Assembly (NCBI GenBank): GCA_963820095.1
Contig: CAWFZA010000018.1
Coordinates: forward strand, 124,001 to 188,000
Direction of reading: 5' to 3'
DNA length: 64,000 nucleotides
Source of the DNA: Roseiarcus sp963820095
Lineage (GTDB): Bacteria; Pseudomonadota; Alphaproteobacteria; Rhizobiales; Beijerinckiaceae
Positions 27,065 through 35,870 of this stretch are shown one piece after another; the first letter of the stretch is position 1; the number at the start of each line of letters is the position of its first letter. A model generated the notes under the pieces. The model had not been told where the DNA came from, did no database searches, and saw only the letters and a list, made by a program, of their open reading frames with translations. Both the position numbers and the translations under genes were made by a program.

Positions 27065-27137
27065 GGTTCAGTCTCCCGTTGTCCTTGCCTCAGTCCGATT
27101 CGAAGCCTTATCTTCTCTCATCGTGAGCCCGCCCTAG

Positions 27138-28199
27138 TCATGGAGCTTGTTCGAGCGCGACGAAGCGCGCGAACGTGACTGCAATCAGCAGAGCGACGCC
27201 GTTGAACATCTCCTGCACCCAGGAAGATGATCCCAGAAGCTCCAGGCCGGTCACGCCCGTCACCAGCAAATAGAGCGCCACGACAGTGCCCCAGGCGTTG
27301 AAGCGTCCGGGCTTGATGGTGGTCGCGCCAAGGAACGCCGCGGCATAGGCCGGCAAGAGAAAACTCGGTCCGACCGACGGATCAGCCGCGCCCAATTGGC
27401 CGGCGGTGATGATTCCGGCCCCCGCGCTGATGACGCCCGAAGCGACAAACGCGCCGAAGCGCAGCCGATCGACCCTAAGCCCGACCAGCCGCGCGGCCTC
27501 GCGCCCTTCTCCGACGAAGAACAAGGCGCGGCCAAGCGGCGTATGTTCGTAGACGTACCAGAGCGCGATCACGAGAGCGAACGCGAGATAGACCGGGAGC
27601 GGAAGCCCGAGGACCTGGCGCTGGACGAAATCGACGAGCGGCTCGGCGACCGTGTTGAGAATCTGCCCGTCCGACACCGCCAGCGTCACTCCCGTGAGGA
27701 TCGTCGAGACGCCGAGCGTGCCGATGAAGGCGTTGATGCCGATCCGTACGACGAACAGGCCGTTCGTCGCCCCGGCGAGGGCGCCGACAAGCAGCACGCC
27801 GACGACCACCAATGGCAGCGGCCAGTGAAGCTCGCCGGTGAAGAAAGCGGTCAGAACCGCGGCGCAGCCGAGCATCGAGCCGATCGACAGGTCGAACTCC
27901 CCGGTCGTCAGCGGAATTGTCAGGCCGAGCGCAATGATCATCAGGACAGCTTGCGAGCTGACAATCGTCCGGACATTGCCGAACGTGAAGAAGGTTGATG
28001 GCAGAAGGATCGAGAAGCCGATGAAGAACGCCGCCAGCGCGAACGCGACCGCGTATTGGTACAAGATCTTGCGGAACGACCGGCTTCCCGTCCGGTGTAT
28101 CGGGCTGGACGTCTCGCTGGGTTCGACCGGGCCGGCGTAGAGGCCGGTGACAAGGGGCCCGGCTGCGGCGCGGTCCTCCGACTGACTTTCGCCGCCCAT
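27138..28199 (-). CDS. Importer B: ribose-type ABC permease
   Basis: A 353-residue membrane protein of the RbsC/MglC family, with about nine hydrophobic segments. The landmark TTGEFDLSIGSMLG is at residues about 97-111 and VRIGINAFIGTLGVS in the middle; the C-terminal half has FLGATTIKPGRFNAWGT instead of the usual GG-T-S-L-x-GG. It has a hydrophilic 45-residue N-terminal extension. The 93-base gap from the CoA-transferase and 73-base gap to the binding protein fit one transcript. Confidence 0.9.
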   Translation of the reverse strand: MGGESQSEDRAAAGPLVTGLYAGPVEPSETSSPIHRTGSRSFRKILYQYAVAFALAAFFIGFSILLPSTFFTFGNVRTIVSSQAVLMIIALGLTIPLTTGEFDLSIGSMLGCAAVLTAFFTGELHWPLPLVVVGVLLVGALAGATNGLFVVRIGINAFIGTLGVSTILTGVTLAVSDGQILNTVAEPLVDFVQRQVLGLPLPVYLAFALVIALWYVYEHTPLGRALFFVGEGREAARLVGLRVDRLRFGAFVASGVISAGAGIITAGQLGAADPSVGPSFLLPAYAAAFLGATTIKPGRFNAWGTVVALYLLVTGVTGLELLGSSSWVQEMFNGVALLIAVTFARFVALEQAP

Positions 28200-28292
28200 G
28201 CGGACCTCACCGCCGGCGGATCGAAAGACGAGGAGCGTCGTCCGCGCTCCGCCTGGCCGCGCTGGGGCGCCGCGATTGTGAGCGCTCCCCGC

Positions 28293-29522
28293 TCATCGCT
28301 CCGGCGTCTCGTTTGAGTCCGACGGCAACCTTCCGGCCGCTCGCAGATCAGCCAGGATTTCCTCACGATGCTGGTCGATCCGGGCGCCGGCGAACTGTAT
28401 GCGGCCCGGCGTTCGGGAGAGCTTGGGAAAGACGCTCTGCATTTTCACCGGACCGAGATCCTCGTCCGGAACCGTAATGATCGACTGACGCGCGTTGTAC
28501 TGTGGGTCGGCGAAGATTTGCGCGACGTCGTAGATCGGCGCAATCGCCGCCTCGACTTTTTCGAACGTCTCGACGACTTCCGTAAGATCGTGCCGTCCGA
28601 TCCAGTCGCCGACGATCGCATCGACCGCCTCCACATGCTTGATCCGGTCGAGGTTGGTCTGGAAGCGCGGATCGTCGGCCGTTCCGGGCCCGCCGGTCAA
28701 GTCGAGGACGCGCCGGACGATGTTCGGCGCAGCGGCTGAAAGGGCGACCCAACGGCCGTCGCGCGTCTGGTAGGCGTTGCGCGGAGCGTTGTTGACCGAG
28801 CGGTTGCCCGTTCTGTTCTGGATGACGCCGAGTTGGTCGTAGATGATCGGCTGCGGGCCGAGCAGCGCGAAGATTGGTTCGTAGATCGCGAGGTCTATGA
28901 ACTGGCCCTTGCCGCTGCCGCGAACGTCGCGATCATAGATCGCGAACATCGACGCGAAGCAGCCGAAATAGGCCGCGACGCCATCCGCGAGACCGAACGG
29001 CGGCAGGGTCGGCGGTCCGTCGGGCTCGCCGGTGATGTGGGCGAAGCCTGATATCGCCTCCGCGAGCGTTCCGAAGCCCGCGCGGCGCCGATAGGGGCCT
29101 GTCTGGCCGAATCCCGTCACCCGCACCATCACCAGCCGCGGGTTGAGCTTCGAGAGGACGTCCCATCCGAGTCCCCAACCTTCAAGCGTTCCGGTCCGGA
29201 AGTTCTCAACCAGGATATCCGCGTCGACAACCAGGGCTTTGAAGATCTCGGCATCGTCCGAATTCTTCAAATTGAGCGCGATGCAGCGCTTGTTCCGCCC
29301 GGACACCTTCCACCAAAGGCCGTGACCGTCCTTCTTCTGCCCCATGTTGCGCAACGGATCGCCGTTAGGATGCTCGACTTTGATCACGTCGGCGCCGAAG
29401 TCGCCCATGAGCGTCGAGATGATCGGGCCTGCGAAGAGGGTTGCGCAGTCGATGACGCGGAGGCCCGCGAGCGGCCCCTCGTGGTCCTTCCCCGGGGTGG
29501 TTGGGTCCGCCTCAGAGGTCAT
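28293..29522 (-). CDS. CaiB/BaiF family III CoA-transferase (1)
   Basis: A 409-residue class III CoA-transferase. The N-terminal GLRVIDCATLFAGPI and GADVIKVEHPNGD, the middle RNKRCIALNLK and VENFRTG, and the catalytic Asp at about residue 180 (FGLADGVAA) are conserved. It moves CoA from a donor such as succinyl-CoA to a carboxylate. The start overlaps the CitE-like gene by 11 bases, so the two are co-translated. In Pseudomonas and Yersinia a CaiB/BaiF enzyme, a CitE-like lyase and a MaoC hydratase degrade itaconate via citramalyl-CoA under a LysR regulator. The same gene types and LysR are here, but the MaoC partner is elsewhere (38.8 or 48.1 kb). Confidence 0.88.
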   Translation of the reverse strand: MTSEADPTTPGKDHEGPLAGLRVIDCATLFAGPIISTLMGDFGADVIKVEHPNGDPLRNMGQKKDGHGLWWKVSGRNKRCIALNLKNSDDAEIFKALVVDADILVENFRTGTLEGWGLGWDVLSKLNPRLVMVRVTGFGQTGPYRRRAGFGTLAEAISGFAHITGEPDGPPTLPPFGLADGVAAYFGCFASMFAIYDRDVRGSGKGQFIDLAIYEPIFALLGPQPIIYDQLGVIQNRTGNRSVNNAPRNAYQTRDGRWVALSAAAPNIVRRVLDLTGGPGTADDPRFQTNLDRIKHVEAVDAIVGDWIGRHDLTEVVETFEKVEAAIAPIYDVAQIFADPQYNARQSIITVPDEDLGPVKMQSVFPKLSRTPGRIQFAGARIDQHREEILADLRAAGRLPSDSNETPER

Positions 29523-30378
29523 CGCCGTTCCCTTCCGCCGCCGCCAGGACGGCGCGAGCGCGGGCGATAAACGGTTCGTCGACCATGGCCCCTTCCAGGG
29601 TGAAGGCGCCTACGCCGCGGCCCTGCATTTCGGCGGCGGCCGCGGTGATCTTGCGCGCCTTCTCGATCTCCGCCGCGGTCGGCGAGAAGACCGCGTTGGC
29701 GAGAGGAACCTGCCGCGGGTGGACGCAGCTCTTGCCCGCCAAGCCAAGCTCGCGCGCTTGCTGCGCCTCGGCGCGGAAAGCCTCGTCGTCGTGAACCCCG
29801 ACGAACGCACCGTCGTAGGCCGGCAATCCCGCCTCGGCCGCAGCCAGGCGCACGCAGAGGCGGACGACGTCAAGCGCCGTCCTGTTGTGACGCGCGACGC
29901 CGTAGGGCTCGAACAGGTCGCCGAATCCTATCTGCAGGCCGACGATCCGAGGATCGGCCAGGGCGATCTCGGCGGCGAATCGGACGCCGCGCGGCGTCTC
30001 GATGTTCGCGAGGATCCCGATTGGCCGGGTCAGTCCACGCGAAGCTTCGAGCCGCGCCAACCGTTCGCTTGCCCGGCGAACATCGTCGGCCCCCTCAATC
30101 TTCGGGAGGTTGACGACATCGAGCCCTTCACACGCGACCGCGTCGATGTCGGACTCGAAACGCCCACTCTCAAACCCGTTGACCCGTACGATTGTTGTCT
30201 TTCGGGAGTCGGCAAACGGTCGGCTTAGCGCCTCGGCGACGTAGGCGCGCGCTTCGGCCTTTCGATCCAGCGCGACAGCGTCCTCGAGATCGAATGAAAT
30301 CGCATCGGCCGCGGATCGATAGGCCTTGTCGAAAAGCTCCGGCCGGGAGCCCGGAACGAAGAGCTTGCTGCGCATCAT
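29512..30378 (-). CDS. CitE/HpcH-family CoA-ester lyase
   Basis: A 288-residue lyase of the CitE/malyl-CoA/citramalyl-CoA lyase family. It begins MRSKLFVPGSRPELFDKA, followed by AISFDLEDAVA (metal-binding Glu/Asp region), VRVNGFES, LPKIEGADDV, IGILANIETPRGV (catalytic Glu) and IGFGDLFE (Asp). The family cleaves a 3-hydroxyacyl-CoA to acetyl-CoA plus a 2-oxo acid. I chose the ATG at 30378 since sequence upstream in frame lies in the regulatory spacer. First gene of the long operon, divergent from the LysR gene, 229 bases away. Confidence 0.88.
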   Translation of the reverse strand: MMRSKLFVPGSRPELFDKAYRSAADAISFDLEDAVALDRKAEARAYVAEALSRPFADSRKTTIVRVNGFESGRFESDIDAVACEGLDVVNLPKIEGADDVRRASERLARLEASRGLTRPIGILANIETPRGVRFAAEIALADPRIVGLQIGFGDLFEPYGVARHNRTALDVVRLCVRLAAAEAGLPAYDGAFVGVHDDEAFRAEAQQARELGLAGKSCVHPRQVPLANAVFSPTAAEIEKARKITAAAAEMQGRGVGAFTLEGAMVDEPFIARARAVLAAAEGNGDDL

Positions 30379-30570
30379 CGCGTCGGCTCGCGCGGCGTCG
30401 CATTCCTCACAAGAGCACCTCCGGCCTCGCTGTCCCCGAGCTGGCCATCGTCGATCCTTATGGCCTCCAGGCTGGCGCCCACCAAGACCAAGCCCTGGCC
30501 CATCCTCTACTCCCGGCCTTATTCTCTCGACAAAAGATCCGCCCTGCAAATATCGTGTGGCGAGAAGGGC

Positions 30571-30585
30571 ATTCCTCCGTGGAAT
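30571..30585. promoter_or_regulatory. LysR-type T-N11-A palindrome
   Basis: ATTCC-TCCGT-GGAAT is a perfect 5-5-5 inverted repeat (6-base arms if the flanking C and G are counted). It has the T-N11-A form that LysR-type regulators recognise. It lies 22 bases before the LysR start codon and 190 bases before the lyase start codon, consistent with autoregulation and divergent control. Confidence 0.5.
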
Positions 30586-30607
30586 GGCAGGCCGCCAAGG
30601 CGTCGAC

Positions 30608-31538
30608 ATGGATTTCCGTAGGCTTCGCTATTTTGTACGGATCGTGGAGGCCGGAAGCATCAGCCGCGCCTCCACGACGCTCAACGTCGCCCAACCGGCG
30701 CTCAGCAAGGCCATCCAGTCACTTGAGCGGGATTTCGAGACGCCGTTGCTGCAACGGTCGACCCATGGCGTCGCTACGACGGAGGGCGGCCAGCGTCTTT
30801 ACGAGCACTGCCAGATTCTTTTCAAGCAGCTCGAACGCGCCAAACTGGACGTCAGAAAGTCGGTCGAGCGGCCGTCGGGCCACGTCACCGATTGGCATGC
30901 CGCACAGCATCGGGAAGATCCTAACCATTCCTCTACTGGAAGCGACGACCCGCCTCTATCCGCAGGTGCAGATCGAGATCTCGCAGGACCAGAGCCATCT
31001 GCTGAGCGACCGGATCCGCTCCGGACGTCTTGATTTCGCGGTCATGGCCGCGAGCCGACCATTGACGGGCCTCACGACGTCGCCGCTGCTTCGCGAGGAG
31101 CTATTCCTTGTCGACAGGCGGGACGACCATGGCGACACAAACGATTGCCCAATCGCCTTTGTCGAAGCTGCGACGCGTCGCTATGTCCTGCCGGCGGTGG
31201 GCAACGGTCTGCGCGCATCCGTCGAAGGATATTTCCGGGCGCGCGGACTGCAATTGAATGTCGCCCATGAGGTCGACGCAATCGCTGTGATTCTCGACTG
31301 CGTCACGGCTGGGCTTGGCGCAGCGATCCTGCCCGGTGGCTGCATTCAGGGCGAGTCTGCGGCCCGAGCCCTCACAGTCCGGCCATTCGCCGAAGGGGGA
31401 TGCCGGCGCGCGATCGCCATCTGCCACTCGCCGTCCAAGACCTTGACCCCGGCCGCGGTCACGACGATGAGGCTCGTCGGAAACCTGGCTCACGAGCGCG
31501 TGGCGCAAGGGCTATGGCTCGGCGCGAGCTTGAGTTGA
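30608..31538 (+). CDS. LysR-family transcriptional regulator, one frame break
   Basis: An intact winged-HTH N-terminus (MDFRRLRYFVRIVEAGSISR, STTLNVAQPALSKAIQSLE) is followed by a LysR effector domain in another frame (IGMPHSIGKILTIPLLEATT to the stop at 31538). The shift is near 30890, where GTCACCGATTGGC should read GTCACCATTGGC; the span of 931 bases is 3x310+1. The whole is about 309 residues, a normal LysR length, of the Nac/Cbl-like branch. Divergent from the CitE-like operon, it is the obvious candidate regulator, sensing a pathway intermediate. The break may be a sequencing insertion; if real, the regulator would be inactive. Confidence 0.82.
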
Positions 31539-31682
31539 TGTCCATGATCGGCGCAGGCGCTGCGTCCCGAACGATCCTGTCGCTGGCAACACAATTCGCC
31601 TTGCCTCAAGGTGCAGCCGCAGTGTGGCTCTTGGCTAGGGTCTAAATCGCCTGAGAAGGCGACATGGAGTCCCCTCCGATCT

Positions 31683-32516
31683 CTAACAATTGAGTCGATA
31701 GACTCGTATGGCGGTTCTTTCAACGACCTCGCGGCGTTGGAAGTCGGGCAACGGCTGCAATGCGGAGTCGGAGATGTCTTTCCAAGTTGCATAGCCGGAA
31801 GCGAGGTCGAGCGGCGGCCAATCGCTTCCCCACATGACACGGCCCGGTCCGAACGCGTCCAGAACATGCTTTATATAGCTCTCCACATCCGCGGCGTCCG
31901 CGCCGCGCCGGGCGCAGTTCATCAACCCGGAGAGCTTGCACACGACGTTCGGGAGCGACGCGAGCTCGTCGACGTGAGAGGCCCAAGGTTCAAAATCACC
32001 ATTCGCGATGTCGGGCTTGCCGCAATGATCAAGCACGATCGCGAGCCCGGGCCAGCGTTTGGCCAATAGCGTCGCCAGCGGAATCTCTCGCCAGTTCTGC
32101 ACCAGAACGTCCAGCGAAAGGGAATTGTCCTCCAACGCCTGGAATCCAGGGTCGAGCCTGTTGTCGAGCATCCATGCGATGCTTCTGTTATCGTTCCGCA
32201 CGGGGCGAACGCCTTTGATGATCGGGTTCCAGGAAAGCGCTGCGAGCTCCTCTTCAACCGACGGCGAGGCGAGTTCGACCCACGCCACGATACCCGCAAT
32301 CCAAGAGTATTTCCGGGCAAGTCCAATCGTGAAGAGCGTCTCGGCCAGCGTCTCCGCCGCCTGCACGACCACAACATGCTCCACGCCGGCAGCGTCTATG
32401 AGCGGCTTCAGGTCGACGGGCTCCCGGTCCTTGTAGATCGCCGTCATGGTGGGAATAATGGCGACATTGTCGCCGCGACTAAGCCGCCACAGATGGACGT
32501 GAGCATCGATGCTCAA
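31683..32516 (-). CDS. Amidohydrolase_2 family protein, lactonase-like (2)
   Basis: A 277-residue TIM-barrel hydrolase. The metal motif IDAHVHLW follows a TTG start that overlaps the ATPase C stop (TTGA); IVAWVELASP, KGVRPV, IVLDHCGKPD, NVVCKLSGL and RVMWGSDWPP are typical of the L-rhamnono-/L-fucono-lactonase group of COG3618. Likely reaction: hydrolysis of a sugar lactone to the aldonic acid. No ATG exists nearby, and the overlap with the transporter gene supports the TTG. It is the last gene of the importer C operon, and suits the dehydrogenase and dehydratase genes further right. Confidence 0.85.
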   Translation of the reverse strand: MSIDAHVHLWRLSRGDNVAIIPTMTAIYKDREPVDLKPLIDAAGVEHVVVVQAAETLAETLFTIGLARKYSWIAGIVAWVELASPSVEEELAALSWNPIIKGVRPVRNDNRSIAWMLDNRLDPGFQALEDNSLSLDVLVQNWREIPLATLLAKRWPGLAIVLDHCGKPDIANGDFEPWASHVDELASLPNVVCKLSGLMNCARRGADAADVESYIKHVLDAFGPGRVMWGSDWPPLDLASGYATWKDISDSALQPLPDFQRREVVERTAIRVYRLNC

Positions 32517-33263
32517 GCGCGTCGTCTCTCCGGCAGCTTTCCGGCGATAATCATGGCGAGCACGTCGTCCTTGGTGACGTCTTGCGTCCGAGCTGTACCG
32601 ACTAAGCGCCCGTTCTTCATGACGGCGAGCCGAACTCGCGAGATCGAAGACGTCATTGATGTCATGACTTATGAGAATGATGCCGATGCCCTGCCGCGAC
32701 AACTCGGAAATGAGCGAGCCGACCTTCTTCGTCTCTTCTGGTCCGAGGGCGGCGGTCGGCTCATCCATGATGAGCACCTTGGCGTTGAAATGGATCGCGC
32801 GCGCGATGGCGACCGCCTGACGTTGGCCGCCCGAGAAGCTTGACACGAGGTTGGTGAGATGGGGGAGCCTTAACCTCAACCGTTGCAGAGTGGTCCGGGT
32901 CTCCTCCTCCATCGCTTCCTCGTCCATGAAACCGAGCAGGCCGGTCAGCTCCCGCCCGAGGAAGAGATTGGCCACCGCATCGAGGTTCTCCGACAGTGCG
33001 AGCGTCTGGTAGATCGTCTCGATGCCAAGGGATTTCGCGTCGCGCGTCGAGCGAATCTCGACCGGTTTTCCGGCGAAACGGATTTCGCCGGCGTCGGCGG
33101 TAAAGACCCCGGACAGGATCTTGATCAACGTGGATTTGCCGGCGCCGTTGTGGCCGAGCAGGCCCAGCACCTCGCCCTCGCCGAGTTCAAGGGTCACATT
33201 CTCGACCGCGTGCACGCCGCCGAAGGTTTTGACAATGTTGCGGAGCTCGACAAGCGGCGTCAT
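32513..33263 (-). CDS. Importer C: single-domain sugar ABC ATPase (XylG-like), one frame break
   Basis: A nucleotide-binding subunit of about 249 residues: Walker A GHNGAGKST, signature SSFSGGQRQAVAIARAI, Walker B VLIMDEPTAAL, and switch LISHDINDVFDLA. Unlike the other systems it has only one ATPase domain, as in FrcA/short XylG-type proteins. Near 32633 the coding strand reads GCGAGTTCGGCTCG; removing one T restores SRLAVMKNGRLVGTA and a stop overlapping the next gene start. The 751-base span is 3x250+1. The start overlaps the permease stop by four bases. Confidence 0.87.
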
Positions 33264-34483
33264 GTCAGCCGCACCCGGCGGTAGGCCATATCGACCCATA
33301 CCGCGGCGATCAGAACGAGCGCGAGAACCATGCGCTGCAGGGGCGTCGCAATCCCTATGAGAATCATTCCGCTCTCGAGGCTCTGCATGATGAGGGCCCC
33401 GACGATCGCGCCGTATACGGTTCCGATCCCGCCGGCGAGCGATGTGCCGCCGATCACCGCGGCCGCGATGACGTTGAGCTCGGTCATCGTGCCGGTGACG
33501 CTCGCGCCGGCGTTGAGCCGAGCCGTGATGACGATCGAGGCCAGCCCGCACAGGAGACCCATGATCACAAAGACGGCGACCGTAAGCCGACGAGTGTCGA
33601 TGCCGGCTAGCTCCGCGCTCTCGGGACTTCCCCCCATCGCGAACACATGCCGGCCAAAGCGATGCTTCGCTGCGACAGCGGACATTAGGACCGTGACGCC
33701 GATCAGAATGAGCACGGGTATGGGAATCCCCATCGAGATTTTCGTTTTCGGCTGCTGGTAGGCGTTCATCGTCGCGGTGAAGACAATGATGCAGAGACTC
33801 CAAATTGCAGTCAGGAGCGCAAGCATCGCCGGCGACCGAGTGGCCACGCCATGCGCGGCCTTCCGCCGGGCTCCGCGCCAGACGAAGACGACGACGGCGA
33901 GGATCGCCAACGCGCAAACGACCCAGCTCCAGAATGCGCCGATCGTCCCGTCCAGGCCGCCGCCGAGGAGCTGAAACGTCTTGTTGAGGGGAGCAATGGT
34001 GACGCCGCTGTTGATGTAGAAGGCGGCGTTGCGAAAGAAAAGCAGGCCGCCAAGCGTAATCACGAACGAGGGAACACCGCCGTAGGCGATGAGGAGACCC
34101 TGAACGAAGCCGATCAGCACACCGGAGCCCAGCATGGCGAGAACGGCGATCCACCACGTCGACGGCGCGTCGATCGGGAGGATGGAGTTTTGCAGGAGGG
34201 CGCCAAAGACGCCGATGAACCCGATCTGGGATCCGACGGAAAGGTCGATGTGGCGCGACACGATCACAAGGACCATGCCGCACGACATGATGCCGACGAC
34301 GGCGACCTGCAGCGACAGGTTAAAGAGATTGCGCGGGGTCAGGAATGTTCCGGCCGTCAGCACGTCCAGGCCAAGCCAGATCGCCGCCATGACCAAGAGC
34401 ATTGCAAGCAGCCGGGCATCAAGCCCGGCCGCCAACGCTACTTTATCAGAAACAAGGCGCGCGCGTAACGCCAGCGCTTGCAT
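33260..34483 (-). CDS. Importer C: XylH-like ABC sugar permease
   Basis: A 407-residue permease, longer than RbsC and about the length of XylH, with 10 or more hydrophobic segments. VIVSRHIDLSVGSQIGF, GVPSFVITLGGLLFFRN, KHRFGRHVFAMGGSPESA, and AAVIGGTSLAGGIGTVYG are the family landmarks. The extra central segment with WWI...FWSWVVCALA and the PKTKISMGIPIPVLILIG insertion are XylH features. It starts 14 bases after the binding protein stop and overlaps the ATPase start. Confidence 0.92.
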   Translation of the reverse strand: MQALALRARLVSDKVALAAGLDARLLAMLLVMAAIWLGLDVLTAGTFLTPRNLFNLSLQVAVVGIMSCGMVLVIVSRHIDLSVGSQIGFIGVFGALLQNSILPIDAPSTWWIAVLAMLGSGVLIGFVQGLLIAYGGVPSFVITLGGLLFFRNAAFYINSGVTIAPLNKTFQLLGGGLDGTIGAFWSWVVCALAILAVVVFVWRGARRKAAHGVATRSPAMLALLTAIWSLCIIVFTATMNAYQQPKTKISMGIPIPVLILIGVTVLMSAVAAKHRFGRHVFAMGGSPESAELAGIDTRRLTVAVFVIMGLLCGLASIVITARLNAGASVTGTMTELNVIAAAVIGGTSLAGGIGTVYGAIVGALIMQSLESGMILIGIATPLQRMVLALVLIAAVWVDMAYRRVRLT

Positions 34484-34497
34484 TCAGTCGAAGCCGA

Positions 34498-35556
34498 TCA
34501 CTTGCAGGCCGGGGGCGGATCCTCGGTAACCCCGTTGCAAAGCTCGTCCTTGCTGATCCACTTGGCGTCCACGACGAGGTTGAGGTTATCCCTCGTAATC
34601 GCGATTGGCGTCAGCAGGATGGACGGCTGCGTCTGACCGGTTGGCGTCTTGAACGGCTTTGCCTCAGTCACCGGTTTGCCCTCCGCCATCTCAATCGCGG
34701 CTTTTGCCCCGGCCTGGCCCAGACTGTAGGCGTTCTTCCAGACGGTGACAGTCTGCTGTCCCTTGGCGATTCGATTCAACACGACTTTGTCGCCGTCCTG
34801 CCCCGAGAGCGGGATTCCGAGCATTTTCTGCGAGGCGAGAGCGGCGGCGACGCCGGTCGACATACCGTCGTTCATCGCCAGGACCGCGTCGACCTTGTTG
34901 TTCGTCTGGGTCAGGATTTGCTCCATCGCCGCCTGGGCCAGGTCCGGTTTCCAGTTCTCGATGTTCTGCTTGGCGACAACTTTGATCTGGCCTTTGTCGA
35001 TGAGAGGCTTGATGACCTCCATCTGCCCTTGGCGGAACAGGTTGATGATCGCCATGGAGGCGTCGCCTTCGATTAGCGCCCAATTGCCGCTGTCCTTGAC
35101 CTTGACCATGGCCTTCGCCATTTCGCGCCCGACCGCGACGTTGTCGAAGGAAACGAAGGTCACGTCCGGAGAGTTGACCGGCACGTCATAGGCGATGATC
35201 GGGACGTTGGCCGCTTTCGCCTGCGCAATCGCTGGCATAATCGCGCTCGAATCCTGGGCGAGGATGATCGCCGCGTCGCACTTCGACGCCAACAAGCTGT
35301 CGACGTCGGTCATCTGCTTCTGCGGGTCGCCCTGGGCGTCAGCGCTCACGTAAGTATAGCCGGCGGGGCCCAATACAGACTTGATGCCCGCTTCGTCGAT
35401 CCGCCAGCGCTCTTCCTGGAAGTGCCGCCAGCTGACGCAGATGCGTTTGCCGTTCTCCGCCTTGGCTTCGGAGGCCGGGTGCAATCCCGAGCCAAGCGCG
35501 ACAATAGCGACGCCGGCAAGCATCGCTTGGCGCAATCGTGAATTGAGTCTCGACAT
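34498..35556 (-). CDS. Importer C: XylF-like periplasmic binding protein
   Basis: A 352-residue exported protein with signal peptide (cleavage near AKAEN, about residue 34). XylF features include CVSWRHFQEERWRIDEAGI, DVDSLLASKCDAAIILAQDS, IIAYDVPVNSPDVTFVSFDN, ALIEGDASMAI, VLAMNDGMSTGVAAAL and LSGQDGDKVVLNRIAKGQQ. It would bind a xylose-like pentose or deoxyhexose. First gene of its operon; a 16-base palindrome lies just upstream of the start codon, and the PhyH operon starts divergently 314 bases away. Confidence 0.9.
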   Translation of the reverse strand: MSRLNSRLRQAMLAGVAIVALGSGLHPASEAKAENGKRICVSWRHFQEERWRIDEAGIKSVLGPAGYTYVSADAQGDPQKQMTDVDSLLASKCDAAIILAQDSSAIMPAIAQAKAANVPIIAYDVPVNSPDVTFVSFDNVAVGREMAKAMVKVKDSGNWALIEGDASMAIINLFRQGQMEVIKPLIDKGQIKVVAKQNIENWKPDLAQAAMEQILTQTNNKVDAVLAMNDGMSTGVAAALASQKMLGIPLSGQDGDKVVLNRIAKGQQTVTVWKNAYSLGQAGAKAAIEMAEGKPVTEAKPFKTPTGQTQPSILLTPIAITRDNLNLVVDAKWISKDELCNGVTEDPPPACK

Positions 35557-35574
35557 GTTCGTTCCTCCCTCGCT

Positions 35575-35590
35575 ATGGCTTTGAAGCCAT
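35575..35590. promoter_or_regulatory. Perfect inverted repeat before the importer C operon
   Basis: ATGGCTT-TG-AAGCCAT has 7-base perfect arms around two bases and ends 18 bases upstream of the XylF-like start codon. The position, overlapping the probable leader, suits an operator for a LacI/GntR-type repressor or a small hairpin. A second, weaker inverted repeat (CCGAGC...GCTCGG, 35687-35706) sits further into the divergent spacer (35557-35870), which holds no gene. Confidence 0.4.
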
Positions 35591-35870
35591 TTTCATGACT
35601 CTGGCACAGCATTGCAATCGATGGAAGAGAGCGAGCCGCCCCTTGGCGAACTAATCTGCTAGCGATGGTCCGCAAGCAGGACGCGTCCGAGCCGCATGCA
35701 GCTCGGCAGAGGCAGCGATCTTTGGAAGAGCCAGAGACTTCAAATTGACGGACGGACTCCACGTTGGCATAGATGGAAAAGACTTGCGCCCTCAAACAAG
35801 CGCATCTCACTTCCTGTCGAATCATCCGAAGCGGGTGTGAGGCCAGGACAATCAAGGGGAGGTTGCGTCA

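Noticed and set aside
28293..30378. Confident naming as itaconate genes (ict, ccl)
   Set aside because: Family types and LysR context fit, but the MaoC gene is not in the operon and the companions are amide hydrolases and an importer. Substrate cannot be decided.
31683..34283. One 866-codon open frame linking transporter and amidohydrolase
   Set aside because: Its first third is an antisense-like shadow of the permease frame, and the ATPase to amidohydrolase link exists only because of the +1 break near 32633. Three separate genes explain the sequence.
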